From Cheiracanthium punctorium (Eukaryota > Arthropoda > Arachnida > Araneae > Cheiracanthiidae), in contig JAWZYV010012266.1 in assembly GCA_038373885.1 (NCBI GenBank), positions 248,001 to 312,000 of the forward strand: a stretch of 64,000 nt of DNA, given 5' to 3'. How positions within the stretch are numbered: position 1 is the stretch's first letter; each line of letters begins with the position of its first letter. Positions 45,479 through 56,465 of this stretch are shown here, one piece after another. The notes beneath the pieces are model-generated. The model had not been told where the DNA came from and searched no databases. It saw nothing but the letters and a program-made list of their open reading frames with translations. Position numbers and translations under genes: made by a program.

Positions 45479-46534
45479 CTGGACGATCCCGTATAAAACG
45501 GGACGTATGATCGGATCACATTGCGTATGCCGCATTGTTCTTCCTGGAAGTAATATGTGACAGGTTTAGTACAAGTTTTTAATTTGCTAAAATTCCGAAT
45601 ATTTGAAAAATTGGCCTTAAATGTCCTGCTGTTATAAATACACGAGAGAAGGTTCTTCCGTATTTTATGAAAAACAGGACCACTTTTAAAATATCGGACC
45701 ATTTCAAGACAACATTTCAAAACCATGGAATTTCACCAAATCCAGGTCTCTTACGAGCTCTGTGTAAATTCCAGAAATTTTTAATTTTGTGTTCTCCTGT
45801 GTAGCAGTCTGAAAAATGTCAGCAAGTGTGCGCTTAAACACCTGCTCACTTTTTCCCCCACACCTCTCGCACAAGTTAGCAATTTTAAATAAAAGGCGCG
45901 CACATGTACGAAACTGTCGCACGCACTTCACGATATGCAGGTCCACTGAGATTCCGTCATGCCCGGCTGTACAACATATAGCCACCCTCGATTTTTCAAA
46001 AAAAAACCGTCGTACCCACAATCACAACAATGGCAAACCATCCATTTTTGGAAGGAAATATCGGCCAGAACTCTGGGAAAAACTCGGTTCCAGGAGGAGG
46101 AGGTTCGCTCTCATATCCCATCATTCAATAATAAGTTTGGTTATAGCTGTGAGAATGCTGCCGGGGTGGTGGGCCTCTCGAAATCTCAAGAGGGTTCTCG
46201 AGGAACGGGGCGAACTGCTTAGTCCCTGGAGGGACAACGCGGGGGTTAGAGGGCGTGCGACTCCCGTGTTTAATCGTAATGCAGATCGTGGTATTTATTA
46301 ATAACCGTTATGGGGCACTTCAGTAGAGCTCTGTGTGAAAATCTCTCTTTCTTTTTCAGAATGTTCTGCAAAAATGAACTTTGATCCGAGCTCTTCAAGC
46401 CTGATTGCTCCGCAGTAGGCGGCCACAGTCTCTGGTGTATAAATACTAACTTATTTTTAAGGCTGCAATTTTAGAAAAATTATGCAACTTTTGCTCCTGC
46501 TTTTTAAAAAAATAACTGCGCTATAGAGACTCGG
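45479..46534. other. Unassigned, moderately GC-rich stretch with open frames
   Basis: Frames at 45704-46021 (-), 45816-46301 (+) and 45959-46222 (+) overlap one another. None has a motif I can assign; at most one could be real. No splice context recognised. Confidence 0.35.
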
Positions 46535-46795
46535 AAAAATCTTGAATGTCTGTTTACAAGTTGTACTGTGAACTGTTACAAACAAGGAATCTTCGGAGTT
46601 ACGAAACACTCAAAAAATAATAAACATACAAAATTTGCAATATTTCCCTAAACAGGTAACTCTTCGGCCCATTTTTTGAAGGCGATTTTTAAGCTTATGA
46701 ATTTTATCTGAAAGTTGTATGAGGCATATAGCTTTACTGAGAGTACGTATTAGTCCATAGTGCACCGGGTGAATAAGCATTATTAAAGTTTTCGA
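46535..46795 (+). repeat. Dispersed repeat family K, copy 2
   Basis: Matches 34566-34845 in the same orientation (AGACTCGGAAAAATCTTGAA, GTTACGAAACACTCAAAAAA). Confidence 0.7.
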
Positions 46796-46894
46796 GTAGT
46801 ACTTAACACAAAGCCGGATTTAGAGGTGTGGATGCCCTGGGGCAACAAAGGAATGGTGGTCCCAAATTATTTCTGAAACAACAATTTTTTCGTC

Positions 46895-46972
46895 AACCAA
46901 TGTGGCGAAGTGGGTTTGCCATTAACTCATAGCCTAGAGGTCTAGGGTTCGATTCCCGTGAAGGTAGATTTT
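46895..46972 (+). mobile_element. tRNA-like SINE head
   Basis: TGGCGAAGTGGGTTTGCCAT resembles an A-box region and CTAGGGTTCGATTCCCGTG contains a perfect B-box GGTTCGATTCC about 40 nt later. No full tRNA cloverleaf is evident and no TSD was found. Confidence 0.5.
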
Positions 46973-47394
46973 ATTTATACAAAAAGTGTCTATTTCTTGT
47001 CTGGCGTTGCATTCTTAATGTAACCTCGATATGGCTCGCAGCCGATCATGTTGACTTTCAGTAGTATGCGAAATGTGTGCAATTTGGGGATACAGGTCTT
47101 TGGGTTTACATTTCTTGAGCATATAATAGCGTGATGATTTCTTTGTGATTGTCTCTCGCAAATATACGCGCATGATTTATCGTATCGAAGATTAATATTA
47201 ATCATTTTGACAAGAATTCGAAACTTGCTTTGGAATGTTCCAAACGAAAAATGAGTTGAAAAAGTGAGAGAACTGGTCTTCCACTGTCAGAATTTTATTT
47301 TAAAAAAGAGTTATTTTGAACATCATTTGGTATTCGTTAGGAAATTTTACGTAAAAATGTCTACTGTGGGAGCCTCTCTCTTGTGGAGGCCCCG

Positions 47395-47520
47395 GGGCTG
47401 CAGCCCCGGTTGCCCTCCCCTAAAGCTGTTCAAAAGTCCTGTAACGACGATCGCTCTTCAGGTGGAAGAGTGTTCTTTTTGAAAAGAGATCGGCCTCAAA
47501 GGACTTTTGAACAGCTTTAA
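47395..47520. repeat. Inverted repeat at edge of family K
   Basis: TAAAGCTGTTCAAAAGTCCT (about 47421-47440) and its exact complement AGGACTTTTGAACAGCTTTA (about 47499-47518). ACTTTTGAACAGCTTTGAAC recurs at about 55555, beside another K copy. A short CTGCAGCCCCGG stem lies just upstream. Confidence 0.8.
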
Positions 47521-47835
47521 AAACGAACCCATGATGCTAAACACCCAAAAGAAAATTATAATGCTTCTTCACCCAATGGACTATGCACTAATGTTAACGG
47601 TCAATTTGTATGTCACAAACAACTTTCAGAAAAATATTCATAAGCACAAAAATGGCCTTCCAAAATGGGACGAAGAGTTAGTTACCCATTTAGGGAAATA
47701 TTGCGAAATTCCGAATGTTTTAGCATTTTTTCTCTGTGTTCTGTAACTCCTTTAGGTTCGTTGTTTGTAACAATTCACAACACAACTTGTAAAGACACAG
47801 TCTAAATTTTAATCGAGTCTCTGTAGCGATTGAAT
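47498..47835 (-). repeat. Dispersed repeat family K, copy 3 (minus)
   Basis: Reverse orientation relative to 34566-34845; shares TGTTTGTAACAATTCAC, GCTTCTTCACCCAATG and TTAAAGCTG-type edges with the 55.5-kb copy. Confidence 0.7.
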
Positions 47836-48415
47836 TCATTAAAAATGTGTTCAAAATTTGTGTGTGTGTGCATGATTTTCCTAAAAGAACAGCCTTAATA
47901 ACATTAAAACGGCAAATAACTTCTAAAAGTAATTTTTATCGTACATTCGCTGCAAGCAATTGGTCTAAGGGGTATTCCCAGGAAACTGGAATTAGGGAAC
48001 TAGCAAAAATTTGACGATATTGTAGTTTTACGAATTTTTCGGGGCAACGCGCTGTTCTGGGGCTTAAAATAGTTTAAAATTCCTATTATCTACGCGTCAA
48101 ATAGTTAAATTTTGCTTTTTGTTGCATCAAAATCGGTCAACTAGAACCGGAGATACGGAGGTTTGGGTTTCCTCATTGATTTCTATAGCAATTTCTAGAA
48201 ATCTCGAGAAACATTGGTCTCTTCGGTAACTTAACTTTTAGGGGACATATTTTTTGCACCAAATTTGGCGATATTTCGACAAAAGTCGCCAATCTTGGCG
48301 ACATTTTGGTCATTTGCGCGTTACTCCCAATGGGGTTTGTAAAGTTAGTTTTCTGCATTAGCATGCATAATAGCCTAATATTTTTCTATGACGTAATCAA
48401 AATTCTCGCTTTATG
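47836..48415. other. Unassigned sequence upstream of a putative promoter
   Basis: Contains CAAATTTGGCGATATTTCG (about 48262-48280), reminiscent of the family A palindrome but without the rest of that element. Confidence 0.4.
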
Positions 48416-48418
48416 GGG

Positions 48419-48510
48419 GAATCTTCGAGAGATACATTCTTCTAGAAGATCCTTTTAGCTTCTGCGTCATCTATAAATACCGGCATGACAGACCCCTAGT
48501 TCAGTGTGGA
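48419..48510 (+). promoter_or_regulatory. Putative heat-shock-type core promoter (HSE + TATA + Inr)
   Basis: TATAAATA at 48472-48479 is followed, 31 nt from its first base, by the A of TCAGTGT (48501-48507), which fits the arthropod initiator and the canonical TATA-to-start spacing. Upstream are GAATCTTCGAGAG (48419-48431), close to the alternating nGAAnnTTCnnGAn heat shock element, and TTCTAGAA (48440-48447), an exact TTCnnGAA dimer. The downstream transcribed region is unidentified; an AATAAA lies at about 48826. It may be the promoter of a gene or non-coding RNA, or the U3/R region of an LTR. Motifs are seen directly; function is inference. Confidence 0.5.
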
Positions 48511-49399
48511 TCGAGTTTCCGATGAGTACGCTGCTTTGCCCTGTGAATTGTGTTGTGCTATAGAAGCGGTATTTTTGCTTGCCTTTTTGAAGCCTTTTTT
48601 TTTTTAATGCTGTGTGTAAATTCTTCATTGCTGTGTCTTGAGGGACTGTTTACGAAATCCCTCGTATATTTCCACCGAATTTTTGCCTGTGGACGTGTTT
48701 TATTTTGTGCGAGAAATACAGAATTTGTGAAAGCTTCTGTACTAAGCGAACTGTTAAAAGCACGTTACTGCCTGATTGTGCTTGTGAATTTTGTACAGCT
48801 GACTGTTCGACGAAGTTCTAGAAGTAATAAAGTTCGTTTTCCATCCTGACAAGTGGACTCTTTACTAGAACTTTCTGCACGAACTGGACTTTAGAACGAC
48901 GAGCCCAGGAATCAAGCAGAGTTTTCCGCAACAGTAGCAAAGTGAAGAACAGAAAGCATTCGCAAAGATTAGAAAAAAAAGAACACTGTGAAAAGAATTT
49001 CTCCTTTCACAGCGTTTGAGGAATCTTATAGGATTCGGTACTCCGATTTGCTAGGAATAGCTGTGTGATGGGAATAGTGATTATTAACAAGTGCATGAGA
49101 ACAATGTTTTTGCCCGTGCATTTCTCAAATCCTTTTGATAGGCCCTTACCTCTCGTTCAAGTTTGTCCGTCTGTTTATGCGAAATTCTAATGGGCGCCCA
49201 TACGAATGGGTAGGGAGTAGCCATGCCCCCTTCCTTCCATATTAGAGTTATGATTTACGAACTGGTGTAACGTAGAACTGGTTCAACACTAACATATACA
49301 GTATCTTTCTGGGGCAGTACCCTTGACTTCCCCTTCCCACCCCAAATAATCATACAGGAGTCCATGGGCATCCTGTACATATGAAATAATTAAAACTCT
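48511..49399 (+). other. Possible transcribed region of unknown nature
   Basis: Lies downstream of the putative promoter. A frame at 48550-48849 is open but lacks a good ATG and any known domain. AATAAA occurs near 48826. The following sequence is unrecognised. An LTR could not be confirmed because no second copy is in the window. Confidence 0.3.
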
Positions 49400-49615
49400 G
49401 TAAAAAGAAAAAAAAATACACATAAAAATGTACCCATCGTCAGTACTCGTGTTTTGGGTGGAAAATGTTTACCCTTCATCAGCTGTAAAAAAAGATCTCA
49501 CTTTAATGCTCCTTGTAGTTGATGCAACCCTTTTTTGCCGCTGATGAAGAGTGTCAGTTTTCTCCTGAAACGCAAGTACTGGCAATATATACATTTTTAT
49601 GTGTGTTTTTTTTAT
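49400..49615. repeat. Foldback repeat with ~90-bp arms
   Basis: ATACACATAAAAATGTA at the left mirrors TACATTTTTATGTGTG at the right; further in, CAGTACTCGTGTTTTGGGTG mirrors CTGAAACGCAAGTACTGG and CCTTCATCAGC mirrors GCTGATGAAG. Likely a foldback MITE; no TSD fixed. No gene inside. Confidence 0.75.
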
Positions 49616-52600
49616 TCCATCTTCTGAACACCAGTTTTCTGTTGAGTGCTTTTTGCCACCTTTAATATAATCCCAACGGCAGAGCAACATTGGGCATAGC
49701 GAGAGCATTCAAATACCCATGTCGGGAAGTAACGATGAACACAGAAAGGTGATCTCTGCCTCCACGTTTTTGAGACGAATGTTAAAGTTGATAAGTGTTT
49801 GCAAAGTGTTTTTCTCTCTCTCTTTTTATTTTTTAATCACTGTCTATATATTCAGGATATGAAAAAAAGAGGGGGGAGGGGCGAAGGACGCCAAAGCAAA
49901 AATCTATGTACGAAGGCTGCTCATGTTCTATAGAGGAACGGCCCCTTCGAATAATATGACCGAATTAAAAAAGAAGTAAAAAAATACGTCTCGAAATTAA
50001 TGGGTTCGGCAGCGTCTGCATTTGAAAAATATATCGTAGGTCCATCCTCAAGTGTGGTGGTGGTGGTGTGTGTGGGGGGGGGGGGGAGAGAAATAATCTT
50101 CCAACGCCCACTGAGTGCATACAGACGCCAGTGTCCTCGCAGACTGCTCAAATTCACATGGGCGTTGGCTGCATTTTTTTCTCCAGGGAGTGTAAAAACC
50201 AATCTAAGGAAGAAATGCGATTTTGTAATTTCTGTATATAGATGGATGGTAAACTTGCTTCTTAGGTTTTTTTTTTTTTTTCCTCCGGAGAGCCACACTG
50301 AATATTAAAATCCCGTGAATCTATGCCAAAACTTCCTTTAGCTTTAACCCTTTGTAATGCGCAGTCAGGGACGTGCTTAGGGTTTTAGCGGCATTGGGCC
50401 GCCCTAGACAAAAAACAATTACAGGCGTTTCACACGTCTTTACTTACTAAATTGTGGATCTTGACATGCCCCCGAGTAAAAACTCTGCTGCTACTAGCTG
50501 TAACTAAGTAAATCTGCTCTTATATTAAACGAGGAATGTTTGTGTGTGTGTGGGTGTGTGTGTATGTCCGAACGATCTCGAAAACTGCTCTAAGGATTCA
50601 TTTTAAATTTCGTACCTGGGGGTTTTTTGGGCCCCTGAAACGATTGAGCTAGGTCAATTGATTGAAAAATCTCTTAAAACGCTCAAAATTTAAAATTTAA
50701 AATTTTTGGACGGTAGCGCCATCTATTGAGCGTTTGAAAAACACACTTGATGCAATCTTCCTAAAAGGGACGCTCAAATAAGTTTGGGGCGGATTAAAAA
50801 ATACACGCAATCGATATATAATAGTAAAAATTACTTTCGCAAAGAAATAAAATAAATGGAACTTGATATTCAGTACACAGACAAATAAATATTTTAGATA
50901 TATTACATCATTCAGCTACATAAATTTGTTTAGAATTAAAAAGTTATTTTTATTTCAAAATATCGTCCTGGCAACCAGCGAAAGAAAAAGCGAAAAGAGT
51001 CTTCGCTGCCATCCCTGCAAGCACCTTGATGTAATATACGTAAATAATTTAATTATTCTTAATTCATAGTTATTAATACAAAACTATTCGTAAATCTTAT
51101 GTGAAAAATTGCCTGCATTTATTACAATTATCCTTTTGTAACTAACGTAAAGCTAAATGTATTTTCGCGTATATACTAAAACAATAAATATTTTTCATGT
51201 ATTTTATTGATCCATATGATGCGAATTTCAAAAGTGCATAAAAGTTTCAGCTTAGCCGAATAATTTAAATGAAAATGACACCCTTTTCAGTCATTCACAG
51301 TAAGAAAAAAGATCCTGTGACGTAACATGAAAATTCCATTTTTTTTTTAAAATAACCGCACTAGGTTGAATTCTATTTTAACTGACTTATTCCGCCAAGT
51401 TGACGATAAATATTTAAATGTAGTTACTCTGACGATTTTTTTTTTTTTTTTAATGGGTCAACCGTTTATAATGAAACGATGTTCGAAACTCCGATGAAAA
51501 AATGATACGATCGATTCCTAAATTGGGCTCGCAGCCGATATTCAAATTAATTTTGTAGATGATCAGCCATCAGTTTAGTTTTCATTCACTGCAGTTGATG
51601 ATTTCAACTCATTTATTTTATCATCCTATGGACAACCTTTTAAAAGTTGCGGGCAGAACGTTACGATAGTGGCTTCCTGGGCCTGACTTCAGGATGTTAG
51701 CGAAATCGCGGGCAGTATAATTCGGATTTATATGGAAGTTTGAATGTTTTATATAGGTTTTATACAGGGTTTTGACTTGCTCTGAGGGCTGGTCCAAAAG
51801 CCATGGCGGGCCCCATCCGGCCGCAGGCTGGGAGTTGTCCATATGTGGAAGCAGTAAATTGGGAGGCTGAAATCTGGTTACTAAGATTTTTTCTAATAAA
51901 TTTTCAATTCTTATTTAGAAGTGGATTAGACTGTGTTGTTTTGTGTTGTGTACTATCATTAAACTAAAGGATAAAGCCCTTTGTGGAGACAATTACAGCG
52001 GGCGATAGAATGTCTACACTCAGAATATTTAATATTTACCCACTTAAAATCAAATAACTTCATATTCAATTTTTATTATACATCGAAATTCGAACTGTAT
52101 AATCTGCAGAAACATTTCGTATTCGAAACATTTCGTTTGGTATCAACATCCTCTCCTATATCCATGCTTAATGCATAGAAAACCGTTTTATTTTTGAAAA
52201 AAAGTTAAATTGAGTAGTAATTTAGAAAAGCTATCTTAAGCGAATTGGAATCGTAATTTTCCCTCCAAAGCCTGATAACCGTGACTTCAATGTAACGTCA
52301 ATGTCACTTGCAATAGATAATTCTGACACTCAAATGATTAGCTTTTTTTATTCTCTTAAATGAAATAGAGCTAAAAATACAAAAAAAAAAAACATAAAAA
52401 TAAAAATAAACGAAAATAAATAAAAAAAACGCTTAAAAATCAGGGAAACGGGTGGATTATCAGATTTTTCTTTCTTTTTTTTTTCTTTTTTTTTACATAA
52501 TTATGATAATTTTCAGGCTGATCGCACCAACGAACCGTGTGTAAATTTTAAGTTATTAGACAATACATTTTTAATCTGTTTGGATGGTAAAAGTTTTATT

Positions 52601-53100
52601 TTGAGTGGTTGAACTGGAATTGTGACAGAGTCAGGGATCAGCGTAACTATATAGGAGCGATGTATTTTTGATTTATTCGAGGTTAGAAGTCCATTTTCTT
52701 CAGTCCATCCGTTTGTTCTATTATTGTGAACGTTTAAGTAGTTGTTAGGGTTATTATAAAAGAATATTTTTGATCTATTCTGTTTTTGATTTCATGATTT
52801 CGAAGTGTCCTTTTGTACTAATAATTTAAATTGCGTTACACTTTTTATTTTCTTAAGGGTGAGTTTATAAAATAAAATTATGTTTAAAGCATATTTATGT
52901 AAGATTATACTTTTATGGCATCTATATTTATGTATCTATAAGATTGAATTTACGTTTGTAGAATTTGTTTAGGCATGATGTATTTTCTTTGAATTAGAAA
53001 AAAATAAGTATTTTATGTTTGAATTGAAGCACTATAGAGAAATTTACAATTTCAATCGTAAAGAATTATCATCATAGATGTATTATAAAGACGTAAATGC
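49616..53100. other. Unassigned AT-rich sequence
   Basis: Contains a J-type half arm (about 49700-49735), a TG/G tract (50057-50085), a possible hAT terminus CAGGGACGTGCTTAGGG at 50366 without a partner, a (TG)n tract (50530-50562), GCGCCATCTATTG at 50716 and several T and A runs. No coding region supported. Confidence 0.4.
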
Positions 53101-53109
53101 ATGAAAGTG

Positions 53110-53265
53110 TAGCTCAAAAACGAGCTGTGGAAACATGATCACCGACAGCAGCACTTAGCCCAAATGTGTGAACGTGCAGTTAAAACACAAGCAGATGAAA
53201 CAGATGATTAGTATTTGGAAGGAGAACGACATGGAACAGCTAGACGTCGACAAATACTTCGGGTA
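53110..53265 (+). pseudogene. Helitron-type N-terminal repeat region, remnant
   Basis: A frame reads KNELWKHDHRQQHLAQMCER then AVKTQADETDD, a stop, and YLEGERHGTARRRQIL. This resembles the arginine-rich repeat (R..RL..MRER....RA.ET.E.R..RL) common in the N-terminal part of arthropod Helitron and PIF1-like proteins. Very short and interrupted by a stop; assignment tentative. Confidence 0.45.
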
Positions 53266-53657
53266 AACAGTGTAAGTATCTACAAAGCTGCCACAAATGT
53301 GGGTACTTATTATCATAGTTAAAAACTTTTTAACATGGATTGTATTCACCCTGGAGCTTTGCATTTTTCTGAACAGTAAAAACAAAAATTAACCGAAACC
53401 ATTTTGGGGACTGTAAGATTTATGTAGGACATTCCGAATTTCCTAATGAATTGGTGTGGTTGTTTCTTCGATGTCACCCACATTTCAAAGAATTCGAAAT
53501 TTGAAAGCATACTTTACGATGGCTTTGTTCACAGTATATGACGAGTAAAACTATTAACGATTTTGGTGTGTACTGCTACGTTGCGAACAGTGTATAACAG
53601 ACTTGATGAATTTTTTTTATAAACTCATTCATCTGACAGTTCAACCAACTCAAATTC

Positions 53658-54017
53658 TTGATGCTGAATTTGAACGTCCTCAATATGGACAGATATATTT
53701 CTGAAGTAATGAAGACGCTGTTAGTGAATGCATCGCCCAAGATCTTCGCTGATACCCTCGTTGATCTGCTACAGAAGGAAAGGAGGCACCTTACGTTAAA
53801 CTACTTTTTGCTCAACTCTGATGGCACCGACCATCGAATATTTAGCATCCCTCTTCAAAACAAAGTATATACCATTGTAACATTGAATGCCGACCAAAGC
53901 TTACCTGATAATGTATGGGTGATCCGACAGCGATGCAAATCTGTGGCAACCATGAAGATTATTGATACGTGCCAAGGCATTTACGTATTCATTATTTTAC
54001 ACTTAAGGAGCCTTTAG
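53658..54017 (+). CDS. Unidentified protein-like open frame, 119 codons
   Basis: The frame has a better base composition and more protein-like residue mix than its surroundings: DRYISEVMKTLLVNASPKIF, then ADTLVDLLQKERRHLTLNYF, a stretch with DGTDHRIFSIPLQNKVYTIV and VWVIRQRCKSVATMK. I recognise no domain. There is no signal peptide; the last residues (YVFIILHLRSL) look like read-through into non-coding DNA. It could be an exon of a host gene, a transposon gene fragment or a chance frame. No clear splice donor or promoter was identified, so boundaries are those of the open frame only. Confidence 0.35.
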   Translation: MMLNLNVLNMDRYISEVMKTLLVNASPKIFADTLVDLLQKERRHLTLNYFLLNSDGTDHRIFSIPLQNKVYTIVTLNADQSLPDNVWVIRQRCKSVATMKIIDTCQGIYVFIILHLRSL

Positions 54018-54690
54018 ATTCTGAGCATGGCTCGGTAACCTGGTACTTACATTAATTAATTAAGATTTTTATTCGATACGTTTCTATGATGTAAAAGCTG
54101 CATTCTAGCTACTTAAGATTGATGTAAATTTGAAAGAGAAAGAACATGAAATTACAAATTCTAAATTAAAAACATTAATTTAATCCGCATTTAAAAGCTT
54201 TGTGGCGAAATATGACTAATATGTGCTACTGTCGCTTTAGAACTAAAACACAACACTCCCGGTAGAAAAAAACAGATTCGATTCGATTTTGATCGGTAGC
54301 AAGCAACGCTTGCCGAACCTCTTTTGATTCACGACTTTTCGGCATTTAGATATAATTCTGCAGATTGATGGGAGAACTATGTCCCCCTTTTTGTTTTAAT
54401 GTATATAAATAAATTTAAATATAACTTTTGTAAATATTAAATTGTTCACGTATCAAAAAGATTCTGCCTTTGTTTACTTATGAATAAGTATATTCTTCGA
54501 ACCTTTTTATTTCGAAAGCGCAACAGACAAGACAATAGAGAATTTGACTTGGATCCGGGCATAGAATGCCTATAGCTTCAACCCCCTACACCACCAGAAA
54601 TTTGGATTTTAGTTAAAATATTAATGTTAATGAAAGCCTCTATGTAAGAAATTTAGGCTTTATTTCTCGGCTGTGCGACTCGTGCAGTTT
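54018..54690. other. Unassigned sequence
   Basis: AT-rich; no gene or element ends recognised. Confidence 0.45.
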
Positions 54691-54695
54691 TCAGT

Positions 54696-54954
54696 CAGAG
54701 CCGGCCCAAGGGGGGTACGAATGTAGGCGATCGCCTAAGGCCCCGCGCTTAAAGAGGCCCCGCTCCTGGGCCATTTTTTTGCTATCACATAAGACAGAGC
54801 TTGGTAGATGATTGCGATATATCCCGAAAAAAGCCGAGAAATAAAGCTAATATGTGCTAGCAGTGCTAGTAATAACTTACATATGACATCTTAGAAAAGA
54901 GGCCCTACTCTTGCACTTCGCCTGGGGCCCCGCACGCCCCTCGGTCCGGCCCTG
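54696..54954 (+). mobile_element. hAT-like MITE, family D copy 2
   Basis: Ends CAGAGCCGGCCCAAGG and CCTCGGTCCGGCCCTG. Flanks TTTCAGT and TTTTAGT match at 6 of 7. It is longer than the other D copies because of extra sequence at about 54800-54890. Confidence 0.85.
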
Positions 54955-55156
54955 TTTTAGTTCTAGGTCAGGAAGTATATTTGACTATCTCATATCCTTA
55001 AATTCAACAGTTAGCGGCCCTAAATTTTAGCGATTCTGGGTGGTTGCCTAGTCCTACCACCAGCAAGCACGGTTCTGCGGACTGTGGTGGCGACGTCAAC
55101 TCACCTAATTCCGACGCTTCCATACTGATAGTAGGGAAAAAAAATATGGTTAATGG

Positions 55157-55331
55157 TCCCAATGCCGAAATAGTGAAGCCATTGCCATCGTCCGAGTTAA
55201 CTACGCGAGCAAAGTGGTGGTCGATCGAATTGCCAATCGCTTGTCACAGAGCTTAAGACCTTTTTGTGACCGCCATGTTGCTGGTTGTTAACTCGAGCGA
55301 TAGCAACGGCTTCACTTTTTCGACATTGGGA
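55157..55331. repeat. Foldback family H, copy H2
   Basis: TCCCAATGCCGAAATAGTGA at the left mirrors TTCACTTTTTCGACATTGGG at the right; GTTAACT and AGTTAAC-type inner segments and ACCGCCATGTTGCTGGT match H1. More diverged than H1. Confidence 0.75.
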
Positions 55332-55349
55332 AAGGGTTTAGTTTCAAAG

Positions 55350-55502
55350 CATGGGCGTAGCCAGCGAGGGGCAGGGTGGGGCAGCTGCCCCCCCCCCTAA
55401 AATGAGCTAGGCATAGGGTCTGATTATGACAAACCGGGCATTCTCCGGTTAGACTCCATGTGCTGCCCCCCCCCCCTAATGAAAATCCTGGCTACGCCCT
55501 TG
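55350..55502. mobile_element. hAT MITE, family C-related, 153 bp
   Basis: CATGGGCGTAGCCAG and CTGGCTACGCCCTTG ends; perfect 8-bp TSD TTTCAAAG (55342-55349 and 55503-55510). Interior has GCTGCCCCCCCCC-type runs and differs from the other C copies, so it is a subfamily. Confidence 0.9.
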
Positions 55503-55539
55503 TTTCAAAGCGTTTAAGTTTTTGAAAAGTATGCAACGT

Positions 55540-56465
55540 CACAGAACTTTTGAACAGCTTTGAACAAACCACCCCCTTAGAAAGTCCTCCTACCAAGGCA
55601 CCCCCCCCCTTTGGCAGATCGCCCTAGTGTAGCGTTGCCATAATCACACACAACAACAACATTGAACAAACCATTGATGTCAAACACTCAGAAAATTAAT
55701 AATGCCTCTTCACCGAATGCACTATGGACTAACCTTCACAGTCAACTTATATGTCTTATGCGCAGGGCTTAATTTCTAGCAAAGAAAGTGCCGGAGCCCT
55801 AATATTCTCTAGAACTTATGTTTATACTCAGTGGCGTACTGTAAACCCCGGCGACCCCTGGAATACGGGAGTCGGTAGTACATTCTATTAAAATAAGTAT
55901 AATTCAAAGAATTTTCCATGTAATAGCATTGGACGCTTTTCATTATTTCACAGAACAGTGAAATGAAATGAAATAGTTCGAAATTATCATGAAGAAATCT
56001 AAAGAATTCACAGTAGAACAATTGAGACCCAATGTTTCAAAATTCCCAGGTCGGTTCGCGGCCAAACAAGTACTGATTGGTCTGTCCGCTAAAATCGGTT
56101 TGTGTGTGAAAAGGTTGAAAAATTTCGAATTAATATACTGGTGGGCTCCGGAATGCAATATTCACGAGTCCCCGCTAGATTATGCCTAATATGTAAAAAT
56201 TCACTCTGAAAAAGAGGTACAAGATCTGAGCTCCAGTGCAAATTAAGTCCTGATTATGGAACTTTCAGAAAATATTCTTAAGCACTAAAATGGTCTTCAA
56301 AAACGAGCCGAAGTCTTACCCGTTTTTAGAAACATTGCAAAATTCCATGTGTTGAGAATTTTTTCCTGTGTGTTTCGTAACTATTTTATATTTAATGTTT
56401 GTAATGTGCATAATAAGACTTGAAAAGAGACTTTTAAAGTTTTTTGAGTCTCTGTCGCAATTAAA
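55540..56465 (-). repeat. Family K copy 4, split by a hAT-like MITE
   Basis: Left part up to 55762 and right part from 56253 match 47498-47835 (ATAATGCCTCTTCACCGAAT; ACTTTCAGAAAATATTCTTA). The split is the element at 55763-56252. Confidence 0.7.
55763..56252. mobile_element. hAT-like MITE inside family K
   Basis: Ends CAGGGCTTAATTT and AAATTAAGTCCTG (one mismatch). Flanks CTTATGCG and ATTATGGA share TTATG, a decayed duplication. Interior includes a CAGTGGCGTACTGTAAACC start-like sequence at 55830, perhaps a further nested MITE end. Confidence 0.72.

Noticed and set aside
45816..46301. 161-codon frame and overlapping MPGC start reminiscent of a THAP zinc finger
   Set aside because: The required Cys/His spacing is absent and two other frames overlap it; no support for coding.
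48262..48308. Another family A copy (CAAATTTGGCGATATTTCG)
   Set aside because: Only about 40 bp resemble the palindromic array; no ends or modules around it.
48419..48900. LTR retrotransposon
   Set aside because: TATA and AATAAA would fit an LTR, but no second LTR, primer-binding site, polypurine tract or pol coding was seen.
50366..50460. hAT MITE starting CAGGGACGTGCTTAGGG
   Set aside because: Only one terminus found, with no matching right TIR or target duplication.
55830..55870. Extra MITE start CAGTGGCGTACTGTAAACC
   Set aside because: No partner end within the 55763-56252 element could be identified.
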